Positions 54,256 through 62,416 of a stretch of 64,000 nucleotides of DNA are shown one piece after another. How positions within the stretch are numbered: the stretch's first letter is position 1; each line of letters begins with the position of its first letter. The notes beneath the pieces were generated by a model. It was not told the DNA's origin. It saw only the letters and a program-made list of their open reading frames with translations, and did not search any database. The position numbers were made by a program, and so were the translations under genes. The stretch is from an uncultured Prolixibacteraceae bacterium (GTDB lineage: Bacteria > Bacteroidota > Bacteroidia > Bacteroidales > Prolixibacteraceae), in the NCBI GenBank assembly GCA_937915865.1, contig CALGIG010000106.1:19025-83024 (forward strand), read 5' to 3'.

Positions 54256-56409
54256 ATGCGACCAAATTTTAAAGATATAAACATCAAAGCAGCGGCGCCG
54301 CAGCAGGATACTGCCGCATGGGCTGCTAAAAACCAGATTGAAAAGAACTGGATTACTCCGGAGCAGATTCCGGTGAAACCAGTTTACACCAAAGAGGACC
54401 TCGAAGGCATGGAACACCTGAACTATGCTGCCGGTGTGGCTCCTTACCTGCGCGGACCGTACTCGGTGATGTACGCCATGCAACCCTGGACCGTACGTCA
54501 GTACGCCGGTTTCTCAACCGCTGAAGAATCAAACGCATTCTATCGCCGTAACCTGGCTGCCGGTCAGAAAGGTTTGTCGGTTGCGTTCGACTTGGCTACC
54601 CACCGCGGATACGACTCTGACCACCCACGTGTGGTTGGCGACGTTGGTAAAGCCGGTGTGGCCATCGACTCGATCCTCGACATGAAAATTCTGTTCGACC
54701 AGATTCCATTGGATAAAATGTCGGTTTCGATGACCATGAACGGTGCTGTATTGCCCGTTTTGGCTTTCTACATCGTTACTGCTCTGGAACAAGGCGCAAC
54801 GTTGGATCAGTTGGCAGGAACCATTCAAAACGATATCCTGAAAGAATTCATGGTGCGTAACACGTACATTTATCCGCCGGAATTCTCGATGAAAATTATC
54901 GCCGATATTTTCGAGTTCACTTCGCAGAACATGCCAAAATTCAACTCGATTTCAATTTCGGGATACCACATGCAGGAAGCTGGTGCAACTGCCGACATCG
55001 AAATGGCTTACACGCTGGCCGACGGTTTGGAATACCTCCGCACAGGTGTTAAAGCCGGTATCGACATCGACGCGTTCGCGCCACGTTTGTCGTTCTTCTG
55101 GGCTGTGGGTATGAACCACTTCATGGAAATTGCCAAAATGCGTGCTGCACGTATGATTTGGGCCAAACTCGTAAAACAATTCAACCCGAAAAACCCAAAA
55201 TCGATGGCTTTGCGTACCCACTCGCAAACTTCAGGCTGGTCGTTGACCGAGCAAGATCCGTTCAACAACGTGGGCCGTACCGCTATCGAAGCGATGGCTG
55301 CCGCACTGGGTCACACCCAGTCGCTTCACACCAACGCTTTGGACGAAGCTATCGCGTTGCCAACCGACTTCTCGGCCCGTATTGCCCGTAATACGCAGTT
55401 ATACATTCAGCAGGAAACCGAAATCTGCCGCGCGGTTGACCCATGGGCAGGTTCGTACTACGTTGAATCATTGACTCAGGAATTGTACACCAAAGCCTGG
55501 GCGTTGATCGAAGAAGTTGAAAAACTGGGTGGTATGTCGAAAGCGGTTGAAACCGGCGTTCCAAAAATGCGCATCGAAGAAGCTGCAGCCCGCACACAGG
55601 GTCGTATCGACAGCGGTGCTCAGGGAATCATCGGGGTAAACAAATACCGTCTGGAAAAAGAAGACCCGATCGACATCCTCGAAATCGACAACACCGCCGT
55701 ACGTTTGGCACAGATCGAACGTTTGAATAAATTGCGTGCCGAACGTAACGAAGGCGAATGCCAGGCTGCATTGGAAGCCCTCAGCAAAGCCGTTGAAACC
55801 GGCGAAGGCAACCTGTTGGCTCTGGCCATCGAAGCCGCTAAAAAACGCGCTTCACTGGGCGAAATTTCTTACGCATGTGAAAAACATGTTGGACGTTATA
55901 AAGCAGTAATCAGAACTATTTCAGGCGTGTATTCAGCAGAAAGTAAAAACGATTCCACCTTCAAGGAAGCGCAGGAATTGGCCGCTAAATTTGCTAAACT
56001 CGAAGGTCGTCAGCCTCGCATCATGATCGCCAAAATGGGTCAGGACGGACACGACCGCGGTGCCAAAGTAGTTGCAACCGGTTATGCCGACTTAGGTTTC
56101 GATGTGGACATGGGACCATTGTTCCAGACTCCGGAAGAATCGGCCAAACAAGCCGTTGAAAACGACGTGCATGTATTGGGGGTATCTTCACTGGCTGCTG
56201 GTCACAAAACCTTGGTTCCTGCCGTTATCGCCGAACTGAAGAAACTGGGCCGCGAAGACATCATGGTGATTGCCGGTGGTGTTATTCCGGCACAGGACTA
56301 CCAGTATTTGTACGATGCCGGTGTGGTTGCCATTTTCGGCCCGGGTACCAGCGTTGCCGCTGCCGGAAAGAAAATTCTGGAAGTGCTGCTGGCCGCACAC
56401 GAAGAATAA
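54256..56409 (+). CDS. mutB: Methylmalonyl-CoA mutase large (catalytic) subunit
   Basis: The protein has 717 residues from the ATG at 54256. The barrel has GVAPYLRGPYSVMYAMQPWT and RQYAGFSTAEESNAFYRRNL near the substrate channel. FDLATHRGYDSDHPRVVGDV and HTQSLHTNALDEAIALPTDF follow. The cobalamin-binding domain (residues about 585-717) has MGQDGHDRGAKV with the cobalt-ligating His599, then VLGVSSLAAGH and IAGGVIP. It catalyses the B12-dependent carbon-skeleton rearrangement. The last 99 nt recur, diverged, at 57261-57359 behind a toxin-antitoxin pair. The gene is complete. Confidence 0.96.
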   Translation: MRPNFKDINIKAAAPQQDTAAWAAKNQIEKNWITPEQIPVKPVYTKEDLEGMEHLNYAAGVAPYLRGPYSVMYAMQPWTVRQYAGFSTAEESNAFYRRNLAAGQKGLSVAFDLATHRGYDSDHPRVVGDVGKAGVAIDSILDMKILFDQIPLDKMSVSMTMNGAVLPVLAFYIVTALEQGATLDQLAGTIQNDILKEFMVRNTYIYPPEFSMKIIADIFEFTSQNMPKFNSISISGYHMQEAGATADIEMAYTLADGLEYLRTGVKAGIDIDAFAPRLSFFWAVGMNHFMEIAKMRAARMIWAKLVKQFNPKNPKSMALRTHSQTSGWSLTEQDPFNNVGRTAIEAMAAALGHTQSLHTNALDEAIALPTDFSARIARNTQLYIQQETEICRAVDPWAGSYYVESLTQELYTKAWALIEEVEKLGGMSKAVETGVPKMRIEEAAARTQGRIDSGAQGIIGVNKYRLEKEDPIDILEIDNTAVRLAQIERLNKLRAERNEGECQAALEALSKAVETGEGNLLALAIEAAKKRASLGEISYACEKHVGRYKAVIRTISGVYSAESKNDSTFKEAQELAAKFAKLEGRQPRIMIAKMGQDGHDRGAKVVATGYADLGFDVDMGPLFQTPEESAKQAVENDVHVLGVSSLAAGHKTLVPAVIAELKKLGREDIMVIAGGVIPAQDYQYLYDAGVVAIFGPGTSVAAAGKKILEVLLAAHEE

Positions 56410-56494
56410 TGGGTGATGCGATTTTTAATCGCATTAATAAATTCGGCGAATACAATTCGCTGCACCCTCAAAATACAAAAACCAATGTTGTGGT

Positions 56495-56531
56495 TTATTC
56501 AGCAGGTGACTTCGAGTCACCTGCTGAATAA
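56495..56531. repeat. 17-bp perfect palindrome after mutB
   Basis: TTATTCAGCAGGTGACT, loop TCG, AGTCACCTGCTGAATAA. It has the same apex as the hairpin at 47225. It lies 10 nt before the mutB terminator. Confidence 0.75.
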
Positions 56532-56540
56532 CAAAATACG

Positions 56541-56574
56541 AAAGCCGCTTTCCTGAATGGGGAGCGGCTTTTTT
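56541..56574 (+). terminator. Terminator of the mutase operon
   Basis: AAAGCCGCTTTCC pairs with GGGGAGCGGCTT, followed by TTTTT. A near-identical copy stands at 57417-57452 behind the displaced mutB end, and a third relative at 61742-61775. Confidence 0.85.
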
Positions 56575-56592
56575 GTATCTGGTCTTTTGGGG

Positions 56593-56970
56593 TTATTTAT
56601 AAATTTCCAATCCTGAAATTCTCTCAAAATGTTTGACGTTCAGCGTGGCAATTGGAACAGAATGTGCCACGGCTGTTGCGCCAATCAGGATGTCTGCCAG
56701 ATCAATCATTTTGTTAGCCTTCAGAAGTTCGAGATAAATAGAAACTGCTGAATCGGAACAAGCTTTATCAAAAGGAATAATCTTTAGATTTTCACACAGC
56801 GACTCCCAATATGCCTTGTGCTGATTTCGGTTTCCAATGCCTATTTCGTAATAAGAGATTGATGAAATGCACAAATCATCGGTGGTTTGTGCCAATGTAT
56901 AAAATACAGTTTCCGTTTTATCTTTTTTGCGAAACAATTCAATCAGTATAGACGAATCCAACAAGATCAT
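56593..56970 (-). CDS. VapC-like PIN-domain toxin
   Basis: The protein has 125 residues. PIN-domain acidic residues: Asp in MILLDSSILIELFR, Glu in SSISYYEIGIG, Asp in MIDLADILIGATAVA; TLNVKHFERI is the C-terminal motif, with the last acidic residue of the usual TxNxxDF replaced by His. It should cut RNA (often initiator tRNA or rRNA). It overlaps the antitoxin gene by 4 nt (ATGA). The pair is inserted between mutB and its displaced 3' end. Confidence 0.88.
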   Translation of the reverse strand: MILLDSSILIELFRKKDKTETVFYTLAQTTDDLCISSISYYEIGIGNRNQHKAYWESLCENLKIIPFDKACSDSAVSIYLELLKANKMIDLADILIGATAVAHSVPIATLNVKHFERISGLEIYK

Positions 56971-57194
56971 GCAATTCTCGATTGGTTGATATGGTTTCTT
57001 GCCTCGGAGTAATTTTGAAGTTCCTGATCAGTCCAGGTCGGGGCATTTAAAAGCAAATTCTGTAATTTGCCGGATGGCTTTTGTTCAGAAATTTCGGATT
57101 GCAAAACTTCTGAAAGCCGCTCAATATCCTGTTTGGGTAGTTGATGGATTAGTTTGAGAATCCTGGTTATTTTGAGGTTTGTTTTGAGTTCCAT
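56967..57194 (-). CDS. Antitoxin of the PIN-domain toxin
   Basis: The protein has 75 residues. The N-terminal half is helical (ITRILKLIHQLPKQDIERLS, EVLQSEI). The C-terminal half is Trp-rich and acidic (LLNAPTWTDQELQNYSEARN), a form seen in small antitoxins whose tail wraps the PIN toxin. It precedes the toxin with ATGA overlap, as usual for VapBC. The DNA-binding fold is not obvious. Its short length and position make the assignment secure enough. Confidence 0.82.
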   Translation of the reverse strand: MELKTNLKITRILKLIHQLPKQDIERLSEVLQSEISEQKPSGKLQNLLLNAPTWTDQELQNYSEARNHINQSRIA

Positions 57195-57260
57195 AGCCTA
57201 TCCAATTTGAAATCAAAGATATGAAAATATCGAATATAAATATTTCTTCCATAATTCCTT

Positions 57261-57359
57261 TACGATGCCGGAGTGGTTGCCATTTTCGGCCCTGGAACCA
57301 GCGTTGCCGCTGCCGGAAAGAAGATTTTGGAAGTGGTGCTGGCCGCACATGAAGAATAA
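57261..57359 (+). pseudogene. mutB: Displaced, diverged copy of the mutB 3' end
   Basis: The 99 nt match 56311-56409 with seven differences and no gap, from the same codon to the same TAA stop. Six differences are synonymous and one gives L to V. Homology starts abruptly at a codon boundary and stops at the stop codon, after which only the terminator is shared again. This is the expected picture for a homologous end from a diverged strain. No start signal exists, so no product is expected. Confidence 0.92.
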
Positions 57360-57374
57360 GCTTGCAATCTATTA

Positions 57375-57405
57375 TTGATCCGATGACTCGAAGTCATCGG
57401 ATCAA
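57375..57405. repeat. 14-bp perfect palindrome after the displaced mutB end
   Basis: TTGATCCGATGACT, loop CGA, AGTCATCGGATCAA. It takes the place of the different palindrome at 56495 behind the intact gene; apex similar, arms different. Confidence 0.7.
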
Positions 57406-57416
57406 TCAAAAATACC

Positions 57417-57452
57417 AAAGCCGCTTTCCTGAATGGGGAGCGGCTTTTTTTG
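57417..57452 (+). terminator. Terminator behind the displaced mutB end
   Basis: The stem AAAGCCGCTTTCC, loop, GGGGAGCGGCTT is identical to that at 56541, with a run of seven T. It may also stop minus-strand transcription from 57470. Confidence 0.85.
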
Positions 57453-57469
57453 TAATGCTTCCCTATTAT

Positions 57470-58165
57470 TTATTCTTCTTTACCAAGAGTGTATCGTATT
57501 CCAAAAGTAATTTGTTGAACTTTTAGTTTCCAGATTGGAGCATCACCTTTCTGAATGTTATTGAATCCGTAATAATAAGTTCCTTCAATAGCAAGCTTTT
57601 CTATAAACTGATAAATGATTCCAGCTCTGGGGCCAAGGTCTATCTTCTTGATGTTAATGTTATCCATTTTTTCATCTGAAGTATAGGTTGTTCCATTCAA
57701 TGTTGCCTCGCTTTTTGATCTACCACTGCTTGAAAAAGTGTAAGAGCCCTGAAATCCAGCATTAATGGTCAGTCGATTGAATCTCAAACCATAATAGATT
57801 GGAAGACTTAAATAAGTAATGTGCCTGTAATTCATATTTTTAAAATACCCATTGTCAAGTTGTTGAAACCAGATGTTCTCGTCATTTTTAGTTTCGAGTA
57901 TCTCTTTACCTTCAATTTGTGAAAGCAAAAATTCAGCACTTAGCATTGATTTTTTTTCAAACTGAAAAGTAAAGAATAGCCCTGCCTGACCCGACGGTGC
58001 AAATTGCGTATTTAGAGCGGCATTCTCAGATTTCATCGAATTAATAATTCGGGATAGTCCGCCACTCGCTTTTATTCCGAATTTGGATTGCCCCTGAACT
58101 TCATTGCTGAAGAAAAACAGGGTTGGTAAGATGAAAAAAAATATTAATAGTTTTCTTGTTCTCAT
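57470..58165 (-). CDS. Outer-membrane beta-barrel protein (PorT/OMP_b-brl-like)
   Basis: The protein has 231 residues from the ATG at 58165. A signal peptide ends near EVQGQ. The mature part alternates short hydrophobic strands: FGIKASGGLSRIINSM, SGQAGLFFTFQFEKKSMLSA, YLSLPIYYGLRF, LTINAGFQGSYTF, LGPRAGIIYQF and a final WKLKVQQITFGIRYTLG. This is the eight-stranded barrel type with an aromatic-rich last strand, similar to PorT-like proteins. Function unknown; it may be a structural or adhesion barrel. Monocistronic. Confidence 0.82.
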   Translation of the reverse strand: MRTRKLLIFFFILPTLFFFSNEVQGQSKFGIKASGGLSRIINSMKSENAALNTQFAPSGQAGLFFTFQFEKKSMLSAEFLLSQIEGKEILETKNDENIWFQQLDNGYFKNMNYRHITYLSLPIYYGLRFNRLTINAGFQGSYTFSSSGRSKSEATLNGTTYTSDEKMDNINIKKIDLGPRAGIIYQFIEKLAIEGTYYYGFNNIQKGDAPIWKLKVQQITFGIRYTLGKEE

Positions 58166-58245
58166 GGTTCTAGTTTTGCTTTTCAAATTACAGAATTTTA
58201 AATCATAATCCAATTAAACTTTTATGTTTATTTTCAACAATCCGT

Positions 58246-58334
58246 TCGCTAAAGCGAAACGGCAAAGGATAGCTCTTTGAACAACGGAGTCGCCGAAAAA
58301 TGAGATATTATCCTTTGCCGTCTGCTTTAGCTGA
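58246..58334. repeat. Inverted repeat with CGGCAAAGGATA arms
   Basis: TCGCTAAAGCGAAACGGCAA, then AGGATA (58246-58271), faces TATCCTTTGCCG and TCTGCTTTAGCTGA (58309-58334). About 37 nt lie between. It looks like a small miniature transposon-like palindrome. Confidence 0.6.
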
Positions 58335-58347
58335 TGGGCAAAATTCA

Positions 58348-58380
58348 AGACCTAACAGGTTTCTTAAACCTGTTAGGTCT
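58348..58380. repeat. 15-bp perfect palindrome AGACCTAACAGGTTT
   Basis: AGACCTAACAGGTTT, loop CTT, AAACCTGTTAGGTCT. It is a copy of the palindrome at 32436-32472. Confidence 0.75.
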
Positions 58381-58437
58381 GACAATCACCAGTCAATCAT
58401 TTTTTCTACTTTTATCCAAACTTAAACCAGAATAAAC

Positions 58438-59445
58438 ATGAAAGTACTCTTTATCGGCGGCACCGGATTCATCAGCACAGCAGTTAGTCGCATGGCCATT
58501 GAACGGGGAATGGAGCTTTATTTGCTCAACCGCGGTATTCGTTCAACAGAAATTTCAGGAGTCCATCAGTTAATCGGAGATATCCACAATCCGGAGAGTA
58601 TGCGCAACGCCCTGAAAAATCTTGAATTTGATGTGGTTGTGGATTGGATTGCCTATACTCCGGAAGACATCGAGCGCGATCTACAGGCTTTTCGTGGCCG
58701 CACCAGACAGTTTGTTTTTATCAGTTCGGCTTCAGCCTATCAAAAACCCCCTATCAATTACATCATCACCGAATCGACACCACTCGAAAATCCATACTGG
58801 GACTATTCGCGCAATAAAATTGCCAGCGAAGAATTACTCATGAAAGCTTATCGGGAAGATAACTTTCCGGTAACTATTGTGCGCCCATCGTTTACTTACA
58901 ATACCTATTTGCCAGTAGCAATCGGAGGATTTGGCTGTTACACACTGGCTGACCGCATGTTGAAAGGCAAACCTATCATTATTCATGGTGACGGCACTTC
59001 GCTTTGGGTAAATACCCATGCCGAAGATTTTGCCAAAGGTTTTCTTGGATTACTCGGAAACGAAAAGGCCATCGGGCAGGCTTTCCACATTACTTCAGAC
59101 GAAGTTTTGACCTGGAACCAAATTTACCAGACTATTGCCGATGCGCTAGGTGTTGAGGCCAGAATTGTACACATTCCTTCTGACTTTATTGTAAAAGTGA
59201 TACCTGAGATGACAGGTGGATTGTTTGGCGACAAAACCTGGAGTGTTGTTTTCGATAATTCCAAGATCAAAGCATTTGTGCCTGAATTCCGGTCTACGAT
59301 ACCTTTCAATGTTGGTATTCGCCGGGCTCTTGACTGGTTTGCAGCCGATGAAAAACGTCGACGTATCGATGAGAATGTAAATCAGGATATGGATCGGATT
59401 ATTCAGGCTTATCATCAAGGTAATTTTGACAGATCCGAATACTAA
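58438..59445 (+). CDS. NAD-dependent epimerase/dehydratase (extended SDR)
   Basis: The protein has 335 residues. The N-terminal NAD-binding motif is MKVLFIGGTGFISTAVSRMA (GGTGFIS). FVFISSASAYQKPP is followed by YWDYSRNKIASEE, where the usual YxxxK appears as YSRNK. The C-terminal half resembles chloroplast-stem-loop-binding/sugar-epimerase relatives (GFGCYTLADRMLKGKPIIIH). It probably acts on a nucleotide sugar or on another NAD-linked substrate; no partner is visible. Monocistronic. Confidence 0.85.
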   Translation: MKVLFIGGTGFISTAVSRMAIERGMELYLLNRGIRSTEISGVHQLIGDIHNPESMRNALKNLEFDVVVDWIAYTPEDIERDLQAFRGRTRQFVFISSASAYQKPPINYIITESTPLENPYWDYSRNKIASEELLMKAYREDNFPVTIVRPSFTYNTYLPVAIGGFGCYTLADRMLKGKPIIIHGDGTSLWVNTHAEDFAKGFLGLLGNEKAIGQAFHITSDEVLTWNQIYQTIADALGVEARIVHIPSDFIVKVIPEMTGGLFGDKTWSVVFDNSKIKAFVPEFRSTIPFNVGIRRALDWFAADEKRRRIDENVNQDMDRIIQAYHQGNFDRSEY

Positions 59446-59685
59446 AAACTTCCGGATAAGCGAAATATTTCCTATCCTAACTGGTACAAACCAAGGTAAA
59501 CAGATTGGAAGGAGAGGTAAATACGCTACTTTGAATTTAGGTTTTGGTAAATGAAAATTATCGTGGATTCAGATTCTTATTTCGGCACTTTGCCGATAAA
59601 TTGCTTGTTCACACGATCTTTTTCTCACGGATTATGATAATATTTCAGTATATTTATTCCCATAATCAACCTAAAAAAAGTTACT

Positions 59686-60273
59686 ATGTTACTTTCATTT
59701 TTACCAGTTTGGAGCGAACTCGACCTGATGTCGCAGGTGTACTGGACGATCGCAGCCCCGGCCACATTGGTTTTTCTTTTTCTGGTTCTCATCAGCATTT
59801 TCGGCTCCGATGTCGATAGCGATGTTCCTACGGAATTTGATCATCAGCTGGCCGACGGCGATGGAATTCCATTCCAACTTCTTTCATTGAAAAACATTGT
59901 TGGTTTTTTCACCATGTTTGGATGGTCAGGACTTGGATTTATCAGCGGCGGGTTGGCTCCCTGGTTGGTCATTGTCCTGTCATTCATCTGTGGTTTCGTA
60001 ATGATGTTGGCGATGGCCTTGTTGTTCTATTTCATGTCGAAATTGGTTGAAAGCGGGAATATGAACATCAGGAATGCTGTTGGTCGTTCAGGCGAAGTTT
60101 ATCTTCCCATTCCGGGCAAACGCCAAGGTTTGGGCAAAGTGCAAATTACGGTGCAGGGAACGCTTCAAACACTCGATGCCGTTTCCGACGATCCTGAGAT
60201 TATCCCGACCTCAACGCTTGTGCAGGTAACCGATGTGATTAACAATCAAATCCTGCTGGTAAGAAAAATTTAA
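59686..60273 (+). CDS. NfeD-like membrane protein (YqiJ type), flotillin partner
   Basis: The protein has 195 residues. Two or three membrane helices lie in residues about 20-45 and 70-125 (LVFLFLVLISIFG, WLVIVLSFICGFVMMLAMAL). The C-terminal soluble part is an OB-like fold (NAVGRSGEVYLPIPGKRQGL, GKVQITVQGTLQTLDAVSDD). The flotillin gene follows after 45 nt. NfeD/YqiJ proteins are encoded next to flotillins in many bacteria and act with them in membrane microdomains. The long N-terminal acidic part is Bacteroidota-typical. Confidence 0.8.
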   Translation: MLLSFLPVWSELDLMSQVYWTIAAPATLVFLFLVLISIFGSDVDSDVPTEFDHQLADGDGIPFQLLSLKNIVGFFTMFGWSGLGFISGGLAPWLVIVLSFICGFVMMLAMALLFYFMSKLVESGNMNIRNAVGRSGEVYLPIPGKRQGLGKVQITVQGTLQTLDAVSDDPEIIPTSTLVQVTDVINNQILLVRKI

Positions 60274-60318
60274 AGACAAATTCAACGAATCAATCAATAA
60301 ACCAAAATTCAAAAAACT

Positions 60319-61725
60319 ATGATGAATGATTATTTTGTAGTGATGGTAAGTATTGCCGTCTTGTTCCTGTTTATCATTATTGTAGCCATGCTGAAACGCT
60401 ACAAGCGCTGTCCATCAGACCGAATACTGGTTGTGTACGGGAAAGTAGGCAAAGGCGCTGAGAGCGAATCGCGTTCGGCCAAATGTATTCACGGTGGAGC
60501 AGCATTTATCTGGCCAATTATCCAGTCGTACCAGTTTCTCGACCTGACTCCAATCTCAATCGAGATTAACCTGAAAAGCGCGCTGAGTAAGCAAAATATT
60601 CGTGTCGATGTGCCTTCTCGGTTTACAGTTGGTATTTCTACGGAAGCCGGTGTAATGACCAATGCGGCAGAACGTTTGCTCGGATTGACTCAGGATACTG
60701 TGAGCAACCTTGCGAAAGATATTATTTTCGGTCAGTTGCGTCTGGTAGTGGCCACTATGGACATTGAGGAAATTAACAGTAACCGCGATAAATTTTTGGC
60801 TGCCGTTTCGTCAAACGTGGAAGCCGAATTGAAAAAAATCGGGTTAAAACTGATCAACGTAAATGTGACTGACATCAACGATGAATCGGGTTACATTGAT
60901 GCATTGGGGAAAGAAGCCGCTGCAAAAGCAATCAACGATGCCAAGAAAAGTGTAGCTGAAAAAACACGTGATGGTGAAATCGGACAGGCAGAAGCGCTTC
61001 AGGAACAGCGTGTTCAGGTTGCCAAAGCCGACTCGGTTGCGGTTCAGGGAGAAAACATAGCTAAAATTACCATTGCCAATTCCGATGCCGACCGTCGCGA
61101 AAAAGAAGCTGAAGCCCGCCGTAAAGCTGTAGCTGCTGAAAAAGTTATGGAGGCTAAAGCACTGGAAGAAGCCTATGCTGCTGAGAAAGAAGCCGAAATT
61201 GCCCGTGCAATGCGTGAAAAAGCAACACAAACTGCTAACGTGGTCGTATCAGCCGAAATTGACAAACAAAAAGTTGAAATTGCAGCTGAAGCCATCGCAG
61301 AACAAACCCGGCGCATGGCTAAAGGGGAAGCCGATGCCATTTTCCTGAAAATGGATGCACAGGCCAGGGGTATCTACGAAATTCTGAGCAAACAGGCAGA
61401 AGGTTTTGAACAAATGGTAAAAGCCGCCGGGAATAATTCGAAAGATGCCGTGATGATGATGATTGCCGATAAACTTCCAGAATTAGTTAAAACTCAGGTT
61501 GAAGCCATCAAGAACATCAAGATTGATAAGGTTACTGTTTGGGAAACCGGAAATGGCAAGGATGGCAAAACATCGACAGCCAACTTTATGCAGGGAATGC
61601 TTGGTTCCATTCCACCACTCGACGACGTATTCAAATCGGCTGGTCTGCAATTGCCTGATATCCTGAAAGGTAGTCAGAATGCAAACAATCAGGTGGAAGA
61701 CATAAAATCAGAGACAAAAGCATAA
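60319..61725 (+). CDS. Flotillin-like SPFH-domain protein (YqiK type)
   Basis: The protein has 468 residues. One N-terminal membrane helix (VVMVSIAVLFLFIIIVAML) is followed by the SPFH domain (residues about 35-200; RILVVYGKVGKG, FLDLTPISIEINLKSALSKQ). A long helical part rich in Ala, Glu and Lys (residues about 205-360) has EA-repeat stretches such as EKEAEARRKAVAAEK, the flotillin coiled coil. The C-terminus is variable. It forms oligomeric rafts at the inner membrane with the NfeD-like partner encoded upstream. The gene is followed by a terminator. Confidence 0.9.
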   Translation: MMNDYFVVMVSIAVLFLFIIIVAMLKRYKRCPSDRILVVYGKVGKGAESESRSAKCIHGGAAFIWPIIQSYQFLDLTPISIEINLKSALSKQNIRVDVPSRFTVGISTEAGVMTNAAERLLGLTQDTVSNLAKDIIFGQLRLVVATMDIEEINSNRDKFLAAVSSNVEAELKKIGLKLINVNVTDINDESGYIDALGKEAAAKAINDAKKSVAEKTRDGEIGQAEALQEQRVQVAKADSVAVQGENIAKITIANSDADRREKEAEARRKAVAAEKVMEAKALEEAYAAEKEAEIARAMREKATQTANVVVSAEIDKQKVEIAAEAIAEQTRRMAKGEADAIFLKMDAQARGIYEILSKQAEGFEQMVKAAGNNSKDAVMMMIADKLPELVKTQVEAIKNIKIDKVTVWETGNGKDGKTSTANFMQGMLGSIPPLDDVFKSAGLQLPDILKGSQNANNQVEDIKSETKA

Positions 61726-61741
61726 AGGTTAAGAACATATC

Positions 61742-61775
61742 AAAGCCGTTTCCTGAAAGGGGAGCGGCTTTTTTT
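61742..61775 (+). terminator. Terminator after the flotillin gene
   Basis: AAAGCCGTTTCC pairs with GGGGAGCGGCTT, followed by TTTTTT. It closely resembles those at 56541 and 57417. Confidence 0.8.
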
Positions 61776-61828
61776 GTGATAGGAAATCTCCGCAGTTACC
61801 TCAGTTGGAGTTATCGTTTCGGGAAAAG

Positions 61829-61859
61829 TAAAAAAGCCATCTGAATTTCAGACGGCTTT
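61829..61859 (-). terminator. Terminator of rpsT
   Basis: AAAGCCATCTGAA and TTCAGACGGCTTT form a 13-bp stem (one mismatch). On the minus strand a T-run follows. Confidence 0.75.
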
Positions 61860-61882
61860 CGCATATCGTTTGTTTTGATTTT

Positions 61883-62134
61883 TTAGATGTTGTTCAAATG
61901 AACAGACAAAGAAGACTTTAAGTTAGCAGCTTTATTCTTGTGAATGACATTCTTTTTGGCAAGTTTGTCAATCAACGAAGTAACTTTTGGTAAAGCTTCA
62001 ATTACTGCATCTTTGCTGGTTTCTGCACGTAATTTCTTTACAGCATTACGCATGGTTTTTGCATAATATTTGTTCTGAAGTTTCTTTGCTTCGTCTTGTT
62101 TGATCCTTTTTTTTGCTGACTTATGATGTGCCAT
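61883..62134 (-). CDS. rpsT: 30S ribosomal protein S20
   Basis: The protein has 83 residues. MAHHKSAKKRIKQDEAKKLQ is a typical basic S20 start, followed by RNAVKKLRAETSKDAVIEAL, VTSLIDKLAKKNVIHKNKAA and NLKSSLSVHLNNI. It binds 16S rRNA early in 30S assembly. The tRNA-Glu gene lies 29 nt upstream on the same strand, and one promoter may serve both. Length normal. Confidence 0.95.
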   Translation of the reverse strand: MAHHKSAKKRIKQDEAKKLQNKYYAKTMRNAVKKLRAETSKDAVIEALPKVTSLIDKLAKKNVIHKNKAANLKSSLSVHLNNI

Positions 62135-62163
62135 TTTGTCTTTTCCTAAATTGTTAAATTTAT

Positions 62164-62238
62164 TGGTAGCCCGTAGGGGATTCGAACCCCTGCTACAAGA
62201 ATGAAAATCTTGCGTCCTAACCCCTAGACGAACGGGCC
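62164..62238 (-). tRNA. tRNA-Glu (anticodon UUC)
   Basis: On the minus strand the 75 nt start GGCCCGTTCGTCTAGGGGTT and end GGGCTACCA with an encoded CCA. The anticodon loop is TTTTCAT, so the anticodon is TTC. The T-loop GGTTCGAATCC is standard. The acceptor stem closes with one G-U pair at position 1-72. Confidence 0.95.
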
Positions 62239-62268
62239 AACTTTATCCTTCCCTTAATTTTGGGACTG

Positions 62269-62299
62269 CAAAAATAAGTCATTTTTTCTAGTCTCCAAA
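62269..62299 (-). promoter_or_regulatory. Consensus promoter of tRNA-Glu and rpsT
   Basis: On the minus strand, TTTG (62299-62296), a 19-nt spacer and TATTTTTG (62276-62269): a full match to the Bacteroidota TTTG-n19-TAnnTTTG promoter. The tRNA 5' end lies 31 nt further on. Confidence 0.75.
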
Positions 62300-62416
62300 T
62301 ATTTTCAGGAATTTTTACCAAAATTTCGTTTGCTCTATCTAGCAATCGCGTTTTTATTTTGGCGCTGCAAAGGAAAATAAGATTTTTGAAATCGCAAATA
62401 GATCAGTGAAATTTTT

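Noticed and set aside
56410..57260. Integrase or transposase inside the mutB-flanked insertion
   Set aside because: Besides the PIN toxin and antitoxin there is room only for a palindrome and terminator.
62164..62238. tRNA-Glu gene as an attachment site for an island
   Set aside because: Only housekeeping genes flank it; no duplicate of the tRNA 3' end was seen in the window.
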